Shown: piece by piece, positions 17,624 to 27,662 of the stretch
How the letters are laid out: each line of letters begins with the position of its first letter
Numbering within the stretch: position 1 is the stretch's first letter
Assembly: GCA_021805445.1 (NCBI GenBank)
Contig: JAJZFH010000007.1
Span: 37,991 to 101,990, forward strand
DNA: 64,000 nucleotides
From: Pseudomonadota bacterium
GTDB lineage: Bacteria > Pseudomonadota > Gammaproteobacteria > Burkholderiales > Ferrovaceae
Direction: 5' to 3'
Position numbers and translations under genes: made by a program
The notes under the pieces: model-generated
Databases searched by the model: none
Told to the model about the DNA's origin: nothing
Seen by the model: the letters and a program-made list of their open reading frames with translations, nothing else

Positions 17624-18922
17624 TCAATGATCCCGTGCTTCGAGCGGAAGCCAGTCGCGCTTCACAGGCCCAACGTACAGTTGACGGGGACGCCCGATCT
17701 TCTGCTGGGGATCGCTGATCATTTCATTCCACTGGGTGATCCAGCCCACCGTTCGGCCCATGGCAAAGACAGCCGTAAACATACTGGTGGGGATGCCCAG
17801 TGCCCGGAGGACGATGCCGGAGTAAAAGTCCACATTGGGATAGAGTTTCTTGGTGATGAAATATTCGTCTTCCAGAGCGATTCGTTCCAGGGCCAGGGCC
17901 AGTTTGAACAGGGGATCATTATGCAGACCCAGTTCTGTCAGCACTTCATGACAGGTCCGACGCATCACTCCGGCACGCGGATCCATGTGTTTGTAGATTC
18001 GATGACCAAAGCCCATGAGCCGGAATGAATCGTTTTTGTCCTTGGCGCGGGCAATGTATTTGCCGACCTGGGAAACATCGCCGATCTCTTCCAGTTGTTT
18101 CAGGACGGCTTCGTTCGCTCCCCCGTGCGCAGGTCCCCACAAGGCAGCAATGCCCGCAGCGATACAGGCGAAGGGGTTGGCACCACTGGATCCTGCCAGA
18201 CGAACGGTAGAGGTGGAAGCATTCTGTTCATGGTCAGCATGGAGTGTCAGAATGCGATCGAAAGCATTCACCAACACCGGATTGGGCACATATTCCTCAC
18301 AGGGGGTGGCAAACATCATGTACAAAAAGTTGGCCGCATAACTCAAATCGTTACGCGGATACATGAAGGGCAATCCCTTGTTGTAACGGTAGCACATGGC
18401 GGCGATGGTGGGCACCTTGGCCAGCAGGCGCGTGGCCGAAAGAGCCCGGTGTTCTGCATTGGTGATCTTGAGGGCATCGTAATAGAAGGCGGAGAGTGCG
18501 CCCACGACCCCCACCATCACGGCCATGGGATGAGCATCGCGACGGAACCCCTTGAAAAAATTATGTAATTGGTCGTGGACCATGGTATGACGACGAATGT
18601 TGGTCTCAAAGGTCTTCTTTTCTCGTACGGTGGGCAATTCGCCATTCAGCAACAGGTAGCAGACTTCCATGAAATCGGAATGTTCCGCCAACTGTTCGAT
18701 GGGATAGCCACGGTAATACAACAAGCCCGCATCGCCGTCGATGAAGGTGATGGCCGACTGACAACTGGCCGTAGCCAAAAATCCGGGGTCATAGGTGAAC
18801 AGACCGAGTTGCTGGGCCAAGGTTCGAATATCGATCACCGCAGGTCCGAGAACGCTGGCATAAACGGGCAATTCGACCTGTTTTCCCTCATAGGTCAATA
18901 ATATTTTTCCTTGTTCATTCAT
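17624..18922 (-). CDS. gltA: Citrate synthase (type II)
   Basis: Condenses oxaloacetate and acetyl-CoA. The catalytic residues are in [19 protein letters not shown] and NVDFYSG. The length, 432 residues from the chosen ATG, is typical of the hexameric, NADH-sensitive Gram-negative form. The ATG is six bases after GGAG; two other in-frame ATGs lie one and five codons earlier. It is separated from sdhE by a short A/T-rich linker and from sucA by 21 bases, within the long TCA run. Confidence 0.97.
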   Translation of the reverse strand: MNEQGKILLTYEGKQVELPVYASVLGPAVIDIRTLAQQLGLFTYDPGFLATASCQSAITFIDGDAGLLYYRGYPIEQLAEHSDFMEVCYLLLNGELPTVREKKTFETNIRRHTMVHDQLHNFFKGFRRDAHPMAVMVGVVGALSAFYYDALKITNAEHRALSATRLLAKVPTIAAMCYRYNKGLPFMYPRNDLSYAANFLYMMFATPCEEYVPNPVLVNAFDRILTLHADHEQNASTSTVRLAGSSGANPFACIAAGIAALWGPAHGGANEAVLKQLEEIGDVSQVGKYIARAKDKNDSFRLMGFGHRIYKHMDPRAGVMRRTCHEVLTELGLHNDPLFKLALALERIALEDEYFITKKLYPNVDFYSGIVLRALGIPTSMFTAVFAMGRTVGWITQWNEMISDPQQKIGRPRQLYVGPVKRDWLPLEARDH

Positions 18923-18952
18923 CATGTTCTCCAGCATTATTAATATATTTAG

Positions 18953-19219
18953 TCAGGTATCGCCAATCATTTTGAGCAAGGACTTCCATTCAGGTTCACA
19001 AGGGATCTTGCCCAGCACCCGATCGAGCAAACCGTTGTCGTCCAATTGCAGCACTTCGCCATAGCAGACCAACTCGCCCGCTGTCAGCGTTGCCAAGTGA
19101 CGTTCCAGAAAACGCTGCAACAATAGATCCATTTCGAGCAGACCGCGTCGACTGCGCCAGCGCAGACGTTCAAGCATACGCTCCGAAGAAGGAAGCCCCT
19201 GTTCCAGGATCAGTGTCAT
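18953..19219 (-). CDS. sdhE: FAD assembly factor SdhE
   Basis: Small protein that promotes covalent attachment of FAD to SdhA. The 88-residue sequence carries the family's RGxxE motif within RSRRGLLEMDLLLQRFL and a conserved GELVCYGEVLQLDDNGLLD segment. It starts immediately after the sdhB stop codon. Its place inside the sdh operon next to its target subunit fits the role. Confidence 0.93.
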   Translation of the reverse strand: MTLILEQGLPSSERMLERLRWRSRRGLLEMDLLLQRFLERHLATLTAGELVCYGEVLQLDDNGLLDRVLGKIPCEPEWKSLLKMIGDT

Positions 19220-19220
19220 C

Positions 19221-19916
19221 TCATACCATCCGTTTGACCATCATCCCCTTGATCTTGCCGATGGCTGCCGTGGGATTGAGACCCTTGGGGCAGACATCGA
19301 CGCAATTCATGATGGTATGGCACCGAAAGAGCCGATAAGGATCATCCAGATCATCCAGACGTTCACGGGTGGCCTCATCACGAGTGTCTGCAATGAATCG
19401 ATAGGCCTGCAGAAGGGCGGCAGGGCCCAAAAACTTGTCCGGGTTCCACCAGAAAGAAGGACAGGAAGCGCTGCAACAGGCACAGAGGATGCACTCGTAC
19501 AGGCCGTCCAGTTCCTCACGATCCCCGGGGGATTGAAGGCGTTCCTTCCGGGGCGGGGGTGAGGTGGTTTCCAAATAGGGTTTGACCGAATGGTATTGCT
19601 TGAAAAATTGCGCCATGTCCACGATCAGATCCCGTATCACCGGGAGCCCTGGGAGCGGACGCAAAACCACCGGCTCTGTCAAACCCTTGAGCGGGGTAAT
19701 ACAGGCCAGGCCATTGCGTCCATTGATGTTCATGCCATCGGAACCACACACGCCCTCGCGACAGGACTTGCGCAGCCCCAGTGAATCATCCTGGACCTTG
19801 ATGCGCAGTATGGCATCCAGCAACATGCGGTCCGTCGGTTGCAGGACGACTTCATAATCCTGCATGTAAGGACGCTCGTCCTTTTCCGGGTTATAACGAT
19901 AAATACTGAACTTCAT
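19221..19916 (-). CDS. sdhB: Succinate dehydrogenase iron-sulfur subunit
   Basis: Carries electrons from FAD to quinone through three clusters. The [2Fe-2S] site is SCREGVCGSDG...GLAC (Cys52, Cys57, Asp60, Cys72, the Asp being normal for this family); the [4Fe-4S] and [3Fe-4S] sites are CILCACCSASCP and CHTIMNCVDVCPKGLNP. The length is 231 residues. GAGGA precedes the ATG by six bases. It lies between sdhA and sdhE. Confidence 0.97.
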   Translation of the reverse strand: MKFSIYRYNPEKDERPYMQDYEVVLQPTDRMLLDAILRIKVQDDSLGLRKSCREGVCGSDGMNINGRNGLACITPLKGLTEPVVLRPLPGLPVIRDLIVDMAQFFKQYHSVKPYLETTSPPPRKERLQSPGDREELDGLYECILCACCSASCPSFWWNPDKFLGPAALLQAYRFIADTRDEATRERLDDLDDPYRLFRCHTIMNCVDVCPKGLNPTAAIGKIKGMMVKRMV

Positions 19917-19938
19917 GACAGGTCCTCAAACTCAAGAC

Positions 19939-21714
19939 TTAGTAAACCCGTACTTTGGGTTCAAAGGATTCCACCGTCAGGGGTTGCAGATTGACGGGTT
20001 TGTAGGCCATCCGACTGCCTTCCTGGTACCATAGACTGTGCTTCAGCCACTGTCGGTCATCCCGCTCCGGGTAGTCCTCACGTGCATGAGCCCCCCGGCT
20101 TTCTTCACGGGCGGCAGCCGATACCAGGGTGGCTTCAGCCACGATCATCAGGTTCTGCAATTCCAGTGCCTCCACCCGTGCCGTATTGAACACCCGACTT
20201 TTGTCTCCAATGCGCAAGTGACGCACCCGTTCAGCCAGTACGCGAATTTTTGACACCCCTTCCTGGAGGAGTTCCCCCGTTCGAAAGACACTGGCATGGT
20301 GCTGAACCAGCCGGCGCATTTCCGCCCCCAACACGGCCACGGATTCTCCTGTTTCAGCGCTTTCCAGGGCAGCCAGACGAGCCAGCGCCGGTTCCTCGGC
20401 CCCGCGCGGCAGATCCCGCGCTTCGGGATGGGTTTTGAGCCAGGCGCTGACATGATCTCCGGCAGATTTACCAAATACCAACAAATCCAGCAGGGAATTG
20501 GTTCCCAGTCGATTGGCTCCATGTACGGACACGCAAGCACATTCTCCGATGGCGTAGAGCCCCGGGACGGGTTCAGCCATTTTCTGCCCACGGGGGACCA
20601 CCACCTGCCCGTAGTAGTTGGTGGGAATCCCCCCCATCTGATAGTGACAGGTGGGAAGGACGGGAATCGGCTCCCGAACCGGATCCACCGAGGCAAACTT
20701 GAGCGCGATTTCACGAATTCCCGGCAAACGTTTGTGAATGACTTCTTCGCCCAGATGGTCCAATTTCAGCAGGACATGGTCTTTTTCCGGGCCTACTCCC
20801 CGTCCTTCCTTGATTTCCCGATCCATGGCACGGGAAATCACATCTCGACTGGCCAGATCCTTCATGGTGGGCGCATATCGTTCCATAAAACGCTCTCCCA
20901 GAGAATTCAGCAAGATGCCTCCCTCTCCGCGCACCCCTTCCGTAATCAGGATTCCAGCGCCTGCCACCCCGGTGGGATGAAACTGCCAGAACTCCATATC
21001 TTCCAGTGGGATCCCGGCCCGTGCCGCCATCCCCAAGCCATCACCGGTATTGATGTAGGCATTGGTACTGGATTGATAAATCCGCCCCGCCCCCCCTGTC
21101 GCTAAAATGACGGCCTTCGACTGGAAAAGGACGACCTCGCCAGTTTCTATTTCAAGGGCCACCAGTCCAACCACGGCCCCTTCCCTGTCCCGAATCAGAT
21201 CGATCGCCATCCATTCCACGAAAAATTGGCACCGTTCGCGAATATTCCGCTGATACAGCGTATGCAGTAAGGCATGTCCCGTTCGGTCGGCCGCAGCACA
21301 GGCGCGTTGGACCGGACTCTGCCCAAAATTCTGGGTATGGCCGCCAAAAGGGCGCTGATAAATGGTGCCATCAGGATTTCGGTCGAAGGGCATGCCGAAA
21401 TGTTCCAACTCATAGACCAGTTCTGGTGCCTTGCGACACATGAACTCGATGGCATCCTGGTCACCCAGATAATCCGACCCCTTGATGGTGTCGTACATAT
21501 GCCAAAGCCAGTGATCTTCCTGCATGTTTCCCAGGGACGCGCTGATACCACCCTGGGCCGCCACGGTATGAGAGCGGGTTGGAAAGACCTTGGAAAAGAC
21601 GGCCACGGCATGCCCCGCTTCCGAAAGTTGGAGCGCCGCCCGCAACCCGGACCCTCCTCCACCCACGATGACCACATCGAAATCCTGTTTATTCAACCCC
21701 ATGTTCAACCCCAT
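19939..21714 (-). CDS. sdhA: Succinate dehydrogenase flavoprotein subunit
   Basis: Oxidises succinate to fumarate with covalently bound FAD. The nucleotide motif VVIVGGGGSGLRAAL and the FAD-attaching His49 in TRSHTVAAQGG are present; 591 residues is full length. Two in-frame starts lie twelve bases apart in a tandem repeat (21714 and 21702), giving MGLN twice at the N-terminus; the first overlaps the end of sdhD. The frame stays open far upstream through sdhD, but that part does not resemble SdhA. The C-terminal end VTVESFEPKVRVY-like tail matches the family. Confidence 0.97.
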   Translation of the reverse strand: MGLNMGLNKQDFDVVIVGGGGSGLRAALQLSEAGHAVAVFSKVFPTRSHTVAAQGGISASLGNMQEDHWLWHMYDTIKGSDYLGDQDAIEFMCRKAPELVYELEHFGMPFDRNPDGTIYQRPFGGHTQNFGQSPVQRACAAADRTGHALLHTLYQRNIRERCQFFVEWMAIDLIRDREGAVVGLVALEIETGEVVLFQSKAVILATGGAGRIYQSSTNAYINTGDGLGMAARAGIPLEDMEFWQFHPTGVAGAGILITEGVRGEGGILLNSLGERFMERYAPTMKDLASRDVISRAMDREIKEGRGVGPEKDHVLLKLDHLGEEVIHKRLPGIREIALKFASVDPVREPIPVLPTCHYQMGGIPTNYYGQVVVPRGQKMAEPVPGLYAIGECACVSVHGANRLGTNSLLDLLVFGKSAGDHVSAWLKTHPEARDLPRGAEEPALARLAALESAETGESVAVLGAEMRRLVQHHASVFRTGELLQEGVSKIRVLAERVRHLRIGDKSRVFNTARVEALELQNLMIVAEATLVSAAAREESRGAHAREDYPERDDRQWLKHSLWYQEGSRMAYKPVNLQPLTVESFEPKVRVY

Positions 21715-22049
21715 AAAATCTCGGCGGACCACAGTACCTCCGCCAGTAAGGTCAGAATCACCCCCACCTGCAAGGTCAAGCGCAGCCCAACGGACTGGAT
21801 GTAGTCCATGAAAATATCCCGCAAACCGATCCAGGCATGCCAACACAGGGCCAGAATGAACAGAAAGGTGGCAATCCGTACGGGACGTTCGTGCAGCAGG
21901 GCCGCCCACTCAGGGCGGTCCGCCGGATGCGCCAAGACCACCCACAAAAGCGCCATGAGAGTATACCCCCCCATGATCAGCGCGGTGATTCGTTGCACCA
22001 ACCAATCCCTGAGGCCATAATGGGCCCCTACCACGATCCTCTTCACCAT
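21705..22049 (-). CDS. sdhD: Succinate dehydrogenase membrane anchor subunit D
   Basis: One of two small membrane subunits that bind heme b and quinone. The 114-residue protein has three hydrophobic segments (around VQRITALIMGGYTLMALLW, VRIATFLFILALCWHAWIG and LTLQVGVILTLLAEVLW). The sequence GLRDWLVQRITA and ALCWHAWIGLRDIFMDY are typical; the His in the second could ligate heme. It starts at the ATG overlapping the sdhC stop by seven bases and ends overlapping the first sdhA start. Confidence 0.93.
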   Translation of the reverse strand: MVKRIVVGAHYGLRDWLVQRITALIMGGYTLMALLWVVLAHPADRPEWAALLHERPVRIATFLFILALCWHAWIGLRDIFMDYIQSVGLRLTLQVGVILTLLAEVLWSAEILWG

Positions 22050-22402
22050 GCCAGCATCTCCACGACCAAGGTTAGAAACCCACTGACACCCAGCACCCAT
22101 AGACTGGAACGGCGAGCTTGTGGCTTGTCCAGACCGAGGTGAATATCCAGCAGCAGAAAACGAACTCCCGCACAAAAATGATGCAGAAAGGCCCAAATCA
22201 AGGGGACCAGGAGAAGACGGGGGAAAACCCCCAGTTCCCCCGCGCTTTCTGGATGAAGACCCCGCTCCAGAAAATAGAGAAAGAGAGGAATCCCTATCAG
22301 AAACAGGATTGCCCCGCTGACTCGGTGCAAGATCGACACAACCCCCGGAAGGGGCAACTGGATGGTACGCAAATCGAGATTCTTTGGGCGCTGGGTCTTC
22401 AT
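22043..22402 (-). CDS. sdhC: Succinate dehydrogenase cytochrome b556 subunit C
   Basis: Membrane subunit that anchors the complex and helps bind heme b and ubiquinone. The protein is 119 residues with the N-terminal signature SILHRVSGAILFLIGIPLFL and LHHFCAGVRFLLLDIHLG, whose His pair is the likely heme site. It is the first gene of the sdhC-D-A-B-E-gltA-sucA-odhB-lpd-zapE run. A TATACT about 30 bases before the start could be its -10 element but no clear -35 accompanies it. Confidence 0.95.
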   Translation of the reverse strand: MKTQRPKNLDLRTIQLPLPGVVSILHRVSGAILFLIGIPLFLYFLERGLHPESAGELGVFPRLLLVPLIWAFLHHFCAGVRFLLLDIHLGLDKPQARRSSLWVLGVSGFLTLVVEMLAW

Positions 22403-22512
22403 GAACGATCATCCTGATGAGGAAGAGCCTAAGGTTGTAGTATACCTTGCCTTTCATGAGATTCTAGCGGGATACCGAAACTTGCAAGTGCGCGGCCGCC
22501 GGCACATAACAC

Positions 22513-22541
22513 TTGACATCCCCCTGAACGCCCCCTAGGAT
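22513..22541 (+). promoter_or_regulatory. Sigma-70 promoter of acnA-mdh
   Basis: A perfect -35 TTGACA (22513-22518) and a -10 TAGGAT (22536-22541) are separated by exactly 17 bases. The predicted transcript start is near 22548, leaving a leader of about 29 bases. It lies in the 170-base region shared with the divergent sdhC operon; a GC-rich imperfect palindrome (GTGC...GCAC around GCGGCCGC) just upstream could be an operator. Confidence 0.8.
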
Positions 22542-22576
22542 GCCCCGGCATCCATTTGATTCAAGAGAGATTGACT

Positions 22577-25252
22577 ATGTCCCACGACTCTTTCCAAGCG
22601 CTTCGTCCCCTCCCTGGTTCCCCTGACCAATATTATGCCCTGGCTGCCCTGACTGAAGCCGGTCTTCCTGCCGTCACCCGCTTGCCGGTGTCCCTGCGCA
22701 TCATTCTGGAGTCGCTCCTGCGCAACGAAGATGGGCAACAAGTCACCCGCGCTCACATCGATGCGCTGGCCCGCTGGCAACCCAATGAAGCACGCACGGC
22801 AGAAATTCCCTTCAAGGTGGCACGAGTCATTCTGCAGGATTTCACCGGGGTTCCTCTCCTGGCCGATTTGGCCGCCATGCGCTCGACGGCACGACGTCTT
22901 GGTTGCGATCCCCAGGCCATCGAACCTTTGGTCCCTGTGCAACTGGTGGTGGACCATTCTGTACAGGTGGACTTTTTCAACACACCCACGGCACTTCAGG
23001 ACAACATGGCCCTGGAATTCCAGCGCAACCAGGAACGTTACCGTTTCATGAAATGGGGGATGCAAGCATTCAAAACCTTTCATGTGGTTCCCCCAGGCAT
23101 TGGCATCGTTCATCAGGTCAATCTGGAATTCCTGGCGCGCGGTGTTCAGCATAAAGGAACCGTAGTCTATCCCGACACCTTGGTGGGCACAGATTCCCAT
23201 ACCACCATGATCAATGGAATAGGCGTGGTGGGTTGGGGAGTGGGGGGCATCGAAGCGGAAGCCGCCATGCTCGGACAACCTCTCTATTTTTTGACTCCGG
23301 ATGTCGTGGGTGTGCACTTGACGGGACAGTTGCCGACCGGTGTCACTGCCACCGATTTGGTCCTGACCCTCACGGAAATGTTGCGCAAAGCCAAGGTAGT
23401 AGGCAAGTTCGTGGAGTTTTTCGGGGCAGGCGCAGCCTCGCTCAGCCTGCCCGATCGAGCAACTCTGTCCAACATGGCGCCAGAGTACGGCGCGACCCTG
23501 GGGTTTTTCCCGGTGGACGACGAAACCCTGCGCTATTTCCGTGCGACAGGGCGCAGCGAAAAAGAAATTGCCGCGCTCGAAACCTACTGGAAGGCCCAGG
23601 GGTTATATGGGATGCCTCAATTGGGTGACTGTGAGTACAGCGCGACCCTGAGCCTCGATTTGGGTCAAGTGGAAGCCTCCATCGCAGGCCCTCGGCGTCC
23701 CCAGGATCGGGTGCCCTTGAACCGGATCAAACCCACCTTTGAAGCCCTCCTCCAGGCTCCAACCGACGCAGGCGGGTATGGAAAAACCGAACCTTTGCAC
23801 GACCTGCACCCCGAGGGTCATCCCGAAATCACTCTGGGGGATGGATCCGTTTTGCTGGCCGCCATCACTTCCTGTACCAACACCTCGAACCCCGGCGTGT
23901 TGCTGGCTGCCGGACTCCTGGCTCAAAAAGCCGTGGCGCGCGGACTCCAGGTGGCTCCCTGGATCAAGACTTCTCTGGCCCCGGGGTCGCGCGTGGTCAC
24001 GGATTATCTGCGACGTGCAGGCTTGCAGGAGGCCCTGGATGCCCTGGGATTCCGTTTGGTGGGTTATGGCTGCACGACCTGTATCGGCAATACCGGCACC
24101 CTCCCCGCCCCCATCGAAGCCTTCCTTGCCGAACACCCTGTGATCGGCTGTGCGGTACTGTCCGGTAACCGCAATTTTGAAGCGCGCATCCATCCCAATC
24201 TGCGCGCCAATTTCCTCATGAGCCCGCCTCTGGTCGTCGCCTTTGCCCTGGCGGGACGGATCACCATAGACTTTGCCCAGGAACCCCTGGGACGGGATGC
24301 CGAAGGACGGGCCGTATATTTGCGGGATCTCTGGCCCAGTCCCGGCGAAGTCGCCCGAGCCTTGGAGTACCTCTCTCCCGAGGACTACCACCGGCGGTAT
24401 GCCGATTTCACCCAGGACAATCCGCTCTGGAACGGAATTGCCGCACCCACAGGCACGACCTATGGCTGGGAACCGTCCACCTATATCGCCGAACCCCCAT
24501 TTTTTGCAGATTTCTCTTTGACGGCAACCCCGCCAATCCCCATTCGCGCAGCCTATGCCCTGGCCTTTTTCGGAGATTCCATCACGACGGACCACATCAG
24601 CCCTGCCGGCTCCATCAAACCATCCTCCCCGGCAGGCCGCTACTTGCAGGCACAGGGTATCGTTCCGGCCGATTTCAACAGTTATGGATCACGTCGGGGA
24701 CACCATGAAGTCATGATGCGTGGAACCTTTGCCAATGTTCGTCTGCGCAACCTGCTCCTGCCCGGTACCGAGGGAGGAGTCTCGCGCCACATTCCCAGCG
24801 GAGAAGCAGGTTCCCTGTATGAGGTCGCCATGCGTTACCAGGCAGAGGGTATCCCCACCGTCATTTTTGCCGGTGAAGAATATGGCACCGGTTCTTCACG
24901 GGATTGGGCTGCCAAAGGAACCCGTCTTCTGGGGGTACGGGCCGTGATTGCCCAAAGTTTTGAACGCATCCATCGCAGCAATCTGGTGGGAATGGGCGTG
25001 CTACCCTGCCAGTTTTTACCTGGTCACGACTTGAACACCCTGGAATTGAATGGCGACGAAACTTTCGATCTGGAAACGGGAACAGGCCCACTGCAACCGC
25101 AACAGAGGGTTTCCCTGACCATTCATCGGAGCGATGGCAGCCAAACCAGTTACCCTTTGCTCTTGCGCATTGATACCCCGGTTGAAGTGGATTATTATCG
25201 CCACGGGGGTATCCTGCCCTTTGTTCTGAGACAATTGCTCGCCCCGGCGTGA
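22577..25252 (+). CDS. acnA: Aconitate hydratase A
   Basis: [4Fe-4S] enzyme interconverting citrate and isocitrate. The cluster cysteines are in [11 protein letters not shown] and [12 protein letters not shown]; the active-site region [20 protein letters not shown] is in the C-terminal swivel domain. The length of about 891 residues matches the AcnA/IRP class rather than AcnB. The ATG ([14 protein letters not shown]) is used rather than an in-frame TTG seven codons earlier. It is followed by mdh and driven by the TTGACA promoter just upstream. Confidence 0.97.
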   Translation: MSHDSFQALRPLPGSPDQYYALAALTEAGLPAVTRLPVSLRIILESLLRNEDGQQVTRAHIDALARWQPNEARTAEIPFKVARVILQDFTGVPLLADLAAMRSTARRLGCDPQAIEPLVPVQLVVDHSVQVDFFNTPTALQDNMALEFQRNQERYRFMKWGMQAFKTFHVVPPGIGIVHQVNLEFLARGVQHKGTVVYPDTLVGTDSHTTMINGIGVVGWGVGGIEAEAAMLGQPLYFLTPDVVGVHLTGQLPTGVTATDLVLTLTEMLRKAKVVGKFVEFFGAGAASLSLPDRATLSNMAPEYGATLGFFPVDDETLRYFRATGRSEKEIAALETYWKAQGLYGMPQLGDCEYSATLSLDLGQVEASIAGPRRPQDRVPLNRIKPTFEALLQAPTDAGGYGKTEPLHDLHPEGHPEITLGDGSVLLAAITSCTNTSNPGVLLAAGLLAQKAVARGLQVAPWIKTSLAPGSRVVTDYLRRAGLQEALDALGFRLVGYGCTTCIGNTGTLPAPIEAFLAEHPVIGCAVLSGNRNFEARIHPNLRANFLMSPPLVVAFALAGRITIDFAQEPLGRDAEGRAVYLRDLWPSPGEVARALEYLSPEDYHRRYADFTQDNPLWNGIAAPTGTTYGWEPSTYIAEPPFFADFSLTATPPIPIRAAYALAFFGDSITTDHISPAGSIKPSSPAGRYLQAQGIVPADFNSYGSRRGHHEVMMRGTFANVRLRNLLLPGTEGGVSRHIPSGEAGSLYEVAMRYQAEGIPTVIFAGEEYGTGSSRDWAAKGTRLLGVRAVIAQSFERIHRSNLVGMGVLPCQFLPGHDLNTLELNGDETFDLETGTGPLQPQQRVSLTIHRSDGSQTSYPLLLRIDTPVEVDYYRHGGILPFVLRQLLAPA

Positions 25253-25269
25253 ACCTTGTGGAGCCTAAA

Positions 25270-26253
25270 ATGAAAAAACCCCTGCGCATTGCCATTACCG
25301 GAGCCGGTGGGCAAATTTGTTACAGCCTGCTGTTCCGTATCGCCTGCGGGGATTTGTTGGGTTCGGATCAACCCGTGATCCTGCACTTGCTTGATATTCC
25401 TGCAGCCGAGCAGGTCATGAAGGGCGTTCTCATGGAACTGGAGGATTGCGCCTTTCCCCTTCTGTCGGGCATATCTGCCAGCACGGACCCCAAAGTGGCT
25501 TTCAGGGAGTGTGATATCGCCTTTCTGATTGGCAGTCGCCCCCGTTCAAAAGGGATGGAACGACGGGATCTTCTGGAGATCAATGGAGGGATTTTCAAAG
25601 CCCAGGGTCAAGCCCTGAGTGAAGTCGCTCAGCGCACGGTCAAGGTTCTGGTGGTAGGGAATCCTGCCAATACCAATGGCTTGATTGCCTGTCACCATGC
25701 CCGTGATCTCGATCCACGCAATTTCACCAGCATGATGCGTCTCGACCATAACCGTGCCCTGAGCCAACTGGCGCTCAAAATCCAGCATCCGGTTCATGAT
25801 CTGCACCGCATGACGGTCTGGGGCAATCACTCGACCACCCAATTTCCCGATGTCTCCCAGGTTCTCGTCAACAGTTCGCCCTTGGCCACGGTCTTGCAGG
25901 ACCCTCAGTGGGCCGAGCAGTTCTTCATCCCCACCATCCAGAACAGAGGGGCTGCGGTCATCGAAGCGCGGGGGCTGTCCTCAGCCGCCTCCGCTGCCAA
26001 TGCCGCGCTCAGCCACATGCGCGATTGGATCCGGGGAACGCCTGAGGGCGACTGGGTCACCATGGGGGTTCTCTCCGATGGCAGTTATGGCATTCCAGAG
26101 GGGCTGATGTGCGGCATGCCCGTCACCTGCAGGGAAGGCCGCTATGAAATCGTTCGAGGAATCGAACTCGACCCCCGAAGCAACACTCTGATACAACAGA
26201 CCTGCCGGGAATTGAGCAGCGAAAAGGAGGCAGTCGCAGCGCTGCTGGACTGA
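25270..26253 (+). CDS. mdh: Malate dehydrogenase
   Basis: NAD-dependent oxidation of malate to oxaloacetate. It is of the cytosolic-type class common in betaproteobacteria: N-terminal [18 protein letters not shown], substrate loop [41 protein letters not shown] and catalytic His in [12 protein letters not shown]. The length is 327 residues. GGAG precedes the ATG by seven bases. It follows acnA by 17 bases and is closed by a terminator at 26285-26333. Confidence 0.96.
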   Translation: MKKPLRIAITGAGGQICYSLLFRIACGDLLGSDQPVILHLLDIPAAEQVMKGVLMELEDCAFPLLSGISASTDPKVAFRECDIAFLIGSRPRSKGMERRDLLEINGGIFKAQGQALSEVAQRTVKVLVVGNPANTNGLIACHHARDLDPRNFTSMMRLDHNRALSQLALKIQHPVHDLHRMTVWGNHSTTQFPDVSQVLVNSSPLATVLQDPQWAEQFFIPTIQNRGAAVIEARGLSSAASAANAALSHMRDWIRGTPEGDWVTMGVLSDGSYGIPEGLMCGMPVTCREGRYEIVRGIELDPRSNTLIQQTCRELSSEKEAVAALLD

Positions 26254-26284
26254 ATCTTGCCGTTACAACGCCGAGGAGGAGGTC

Positions 26285-26333
26285 AACGGGGTGACCCTGC
26301 GCATTGATGACACCGGTCCCCCGTTCTTTTTCT
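26285..26333 (+). terminator. Rho-independent terminator after mdh
   Basis: AACGGGG(T)GACC at 26285-26296 pairs with GGTC(C)CCCGTT at 26315-26325, an eleven-pair stem with one bulge, followed by CTTTTTCT. It sits between the convergent mdh and cysM genes and ends just before the cysM stop. The T-run is only on the plus-strand side, so it serves the acnA-mdh unit. Confidence 0.82.
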
Positions 26334-26334
26334 G

Positions 26335-27225
26335 TCAGGCGGCATATACTCCAGTAGACAGGTAACGGTCCCCCCGGTCACAAACGATGTGGACGATGAC
26401 GGCATCGTCCACTTCCCGACAAATCTGCAAGGCACCCCAGCACCCACCGCCCGAGGAAACCCCTGCAAAAATACCTTCTTCCCGCGCCAAGTGGCGCATG
26501 GTCTCTTCCGCATCTTTCTGAGTGACTTCCAGAATACGATCGACGCGCCGGGGCTCATAAATCTTGGGCAGATAGTTTTCCGGCCATTTGCGAATTCCCG
26601 GCACATTGGCGCCATCCGCCGGTTGCACGCCGATGATCTGAATCTTCGGGTTTTGTTCCTTGAGATAGCGGGAAACGCCCATGATCGTCCCCGTGGTCCC
26701 CATGGTCGCAACGAAATGGGTAATCGTCCCCTGGGTATCGCGCCAGATTTCCGGTCCGGTGGTTTCATAATGGGCACGAGGATTGTCCGGATTATTGAAC
26801 TGATCGAGGATGATTCCCTCACCTGCCTTTGCCATCTGTTCTGCCAGATCGCGTGCCGCCTCCATTCCCCCCGCCTTGGGAACCAGCAATATTTCAGCCC
26901 CCAGGGCGTGCATGGTCTGGCGCCGTTCGATGCTGAGTTGCTCGGGCATGATCAGAATCATGCGATAGCCACGCAAGGAGGCGGCAAACGCCAAGGCAAT
27001 GCCCGTATTACCGCTGGTGGCTTCGATCAGGGTATCCCCCGGCTTGATCTGCCCACGTTCCTCCGCATGACGGATCATGGACAGGGCCGGGCGGTCCTTG
27101 ACCGAACCTGCCGGGTTGTTGCCTTCCACCTTGGCGTACAGTCGGTTCCGAGTCAGCCCAGGGAGATGTTGCAGTCGTACCAGAGGAGTGTCTCCGATAC
27201 AAGATTCAATGGTTTTCTCGATCAT
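26335..27225 (-). CDS. cysM: Cysteine synthase B (O-acetylserine sulfhydrylase)
   Basis: PLP enzyme making cysteine from O-acetylserine and sulfide or thiosulfate. The PLP Lys43 is in EGNNPAGSVKDRPAL; SGNTGIALAF and the MGTTGTIMGVSRYL phosphate loop are present. The segment IMPEQLSIERRQTM is typical of CysM rather than CysK. About 296 residues from the chosen ATG; other in-frame ATGs lie up to 22 codons upstream. It is the last gene of the LPS/comEA run. Confidence 0.93.
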   Translation of the reverse strand: MIEKTIESCIGDTPLVRLQHLPGLTRNRLYAKVEGNNPAGSVKDRPALSMIRHAEERGQIKPGDTLIEATSGNTGIALAFAASLRGYRMILIMPEQLSIERRQTMHALGAEILLVPKAGGMEAARDLAEQMAKAGEGIILDQFNNPDNPRAHYETTGPEIWRDTQGTITHFVATMGTTGTIMGVSRYLKEQNPKIQIIGVQPADGANVPGIRKWPENYLPKIYEPRRVDRILEVTQKDAEETMRHLAREEGIFAGVSSGGGCWGALQICREVDDAVIVHIVCDRGDRYLSTGVYAA

Positions 27226-27277
27226 GACCCTCATTACCTTGACACGTAAAGAGGCCATTATACTGCCACGATGAGTA

Positions 27278-27610
27278 CTAGGGGCGAGCATCCATCGGAC
27301 GATGCCTGGACGGGGCCGTCAGCGGCTGACCTTGAATGGAGAGGTGTGGTCCTACCTTGGCAATGGTTTTTTCCCCAAATCCTTTCACCTTGCGCAAATC
27401 GGCGGCTGAATGAAAGGCGCCATTATGGGCACGCCAAGTCAGAATGGCCTGGGCACGGGTATGACCAATGCCTTTCACGGTCCGCAGTTGAGTTTCATTG
27501 GCAGAATTGAGATCCACCAGGGCCCAGGCATTTTTTTCGCCCCCGGTCCACAGAAAAAATATGCAGAGCAGGGCCAGAAAAAGTCGAAAGGTTTGTGTTT
27601 TCGGCAGCAC
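27278..27610 (-). CDS. comEA: ComEA-type helix-hairpin-helix protein
   Basis: Small exported DNA-binding protein related to the competence receptor ComEA. After a hydrophobic N-terminal segment (FRLFLALLCIFFLW) come two helix-hairpin-helix motifs: VDLNSANETQLRTVKGIG and ADLRKVKGFGEKTIAKVG. The start is GTG, seven bases after AAAGGAG; an upstream in-frame GTG at 27652 has no such site. About 110 residues. In betaproteobacteria it is often found next to hldD and cysM, as here; a role in DNA uptake is likely but not shown. Confidence 0.87.
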   Translation of the reverse strand: MLPKTQTFRLFLALLCIFFLWTGGEKNAWALVDLNSANETQLRTVKGIGHTRAQAILTWRAHNGAFHSAADLRKVKGFGEKTIAKVGPHLSIQGQPLTAPSRHRPMDARP

Positions 27611-27662
27611 GGCAGTTCTCCTTTGGGATGGAATACGGAAGATCCGAGCCACCGCCTTCTCA

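Noticed and set aside
21715..21909. Extended sdhA start upstream into sdhD
   Set aside because: The added residues are an out-of-frame reading of sdhD; the family N-terminus fits the repeated ATGs at 21714 and 21702.
22050..22457. Extended sdhD of 250 codons
   Set aside because: The first 136 codons overlap sdhC in another frame and carry no SdhD features.
22535..24595. Open frames of 260 and 330 codons opposite acnA
   Set aside because: Both are antisense to a full-length aconitase, with no motifs or start signals of their own.
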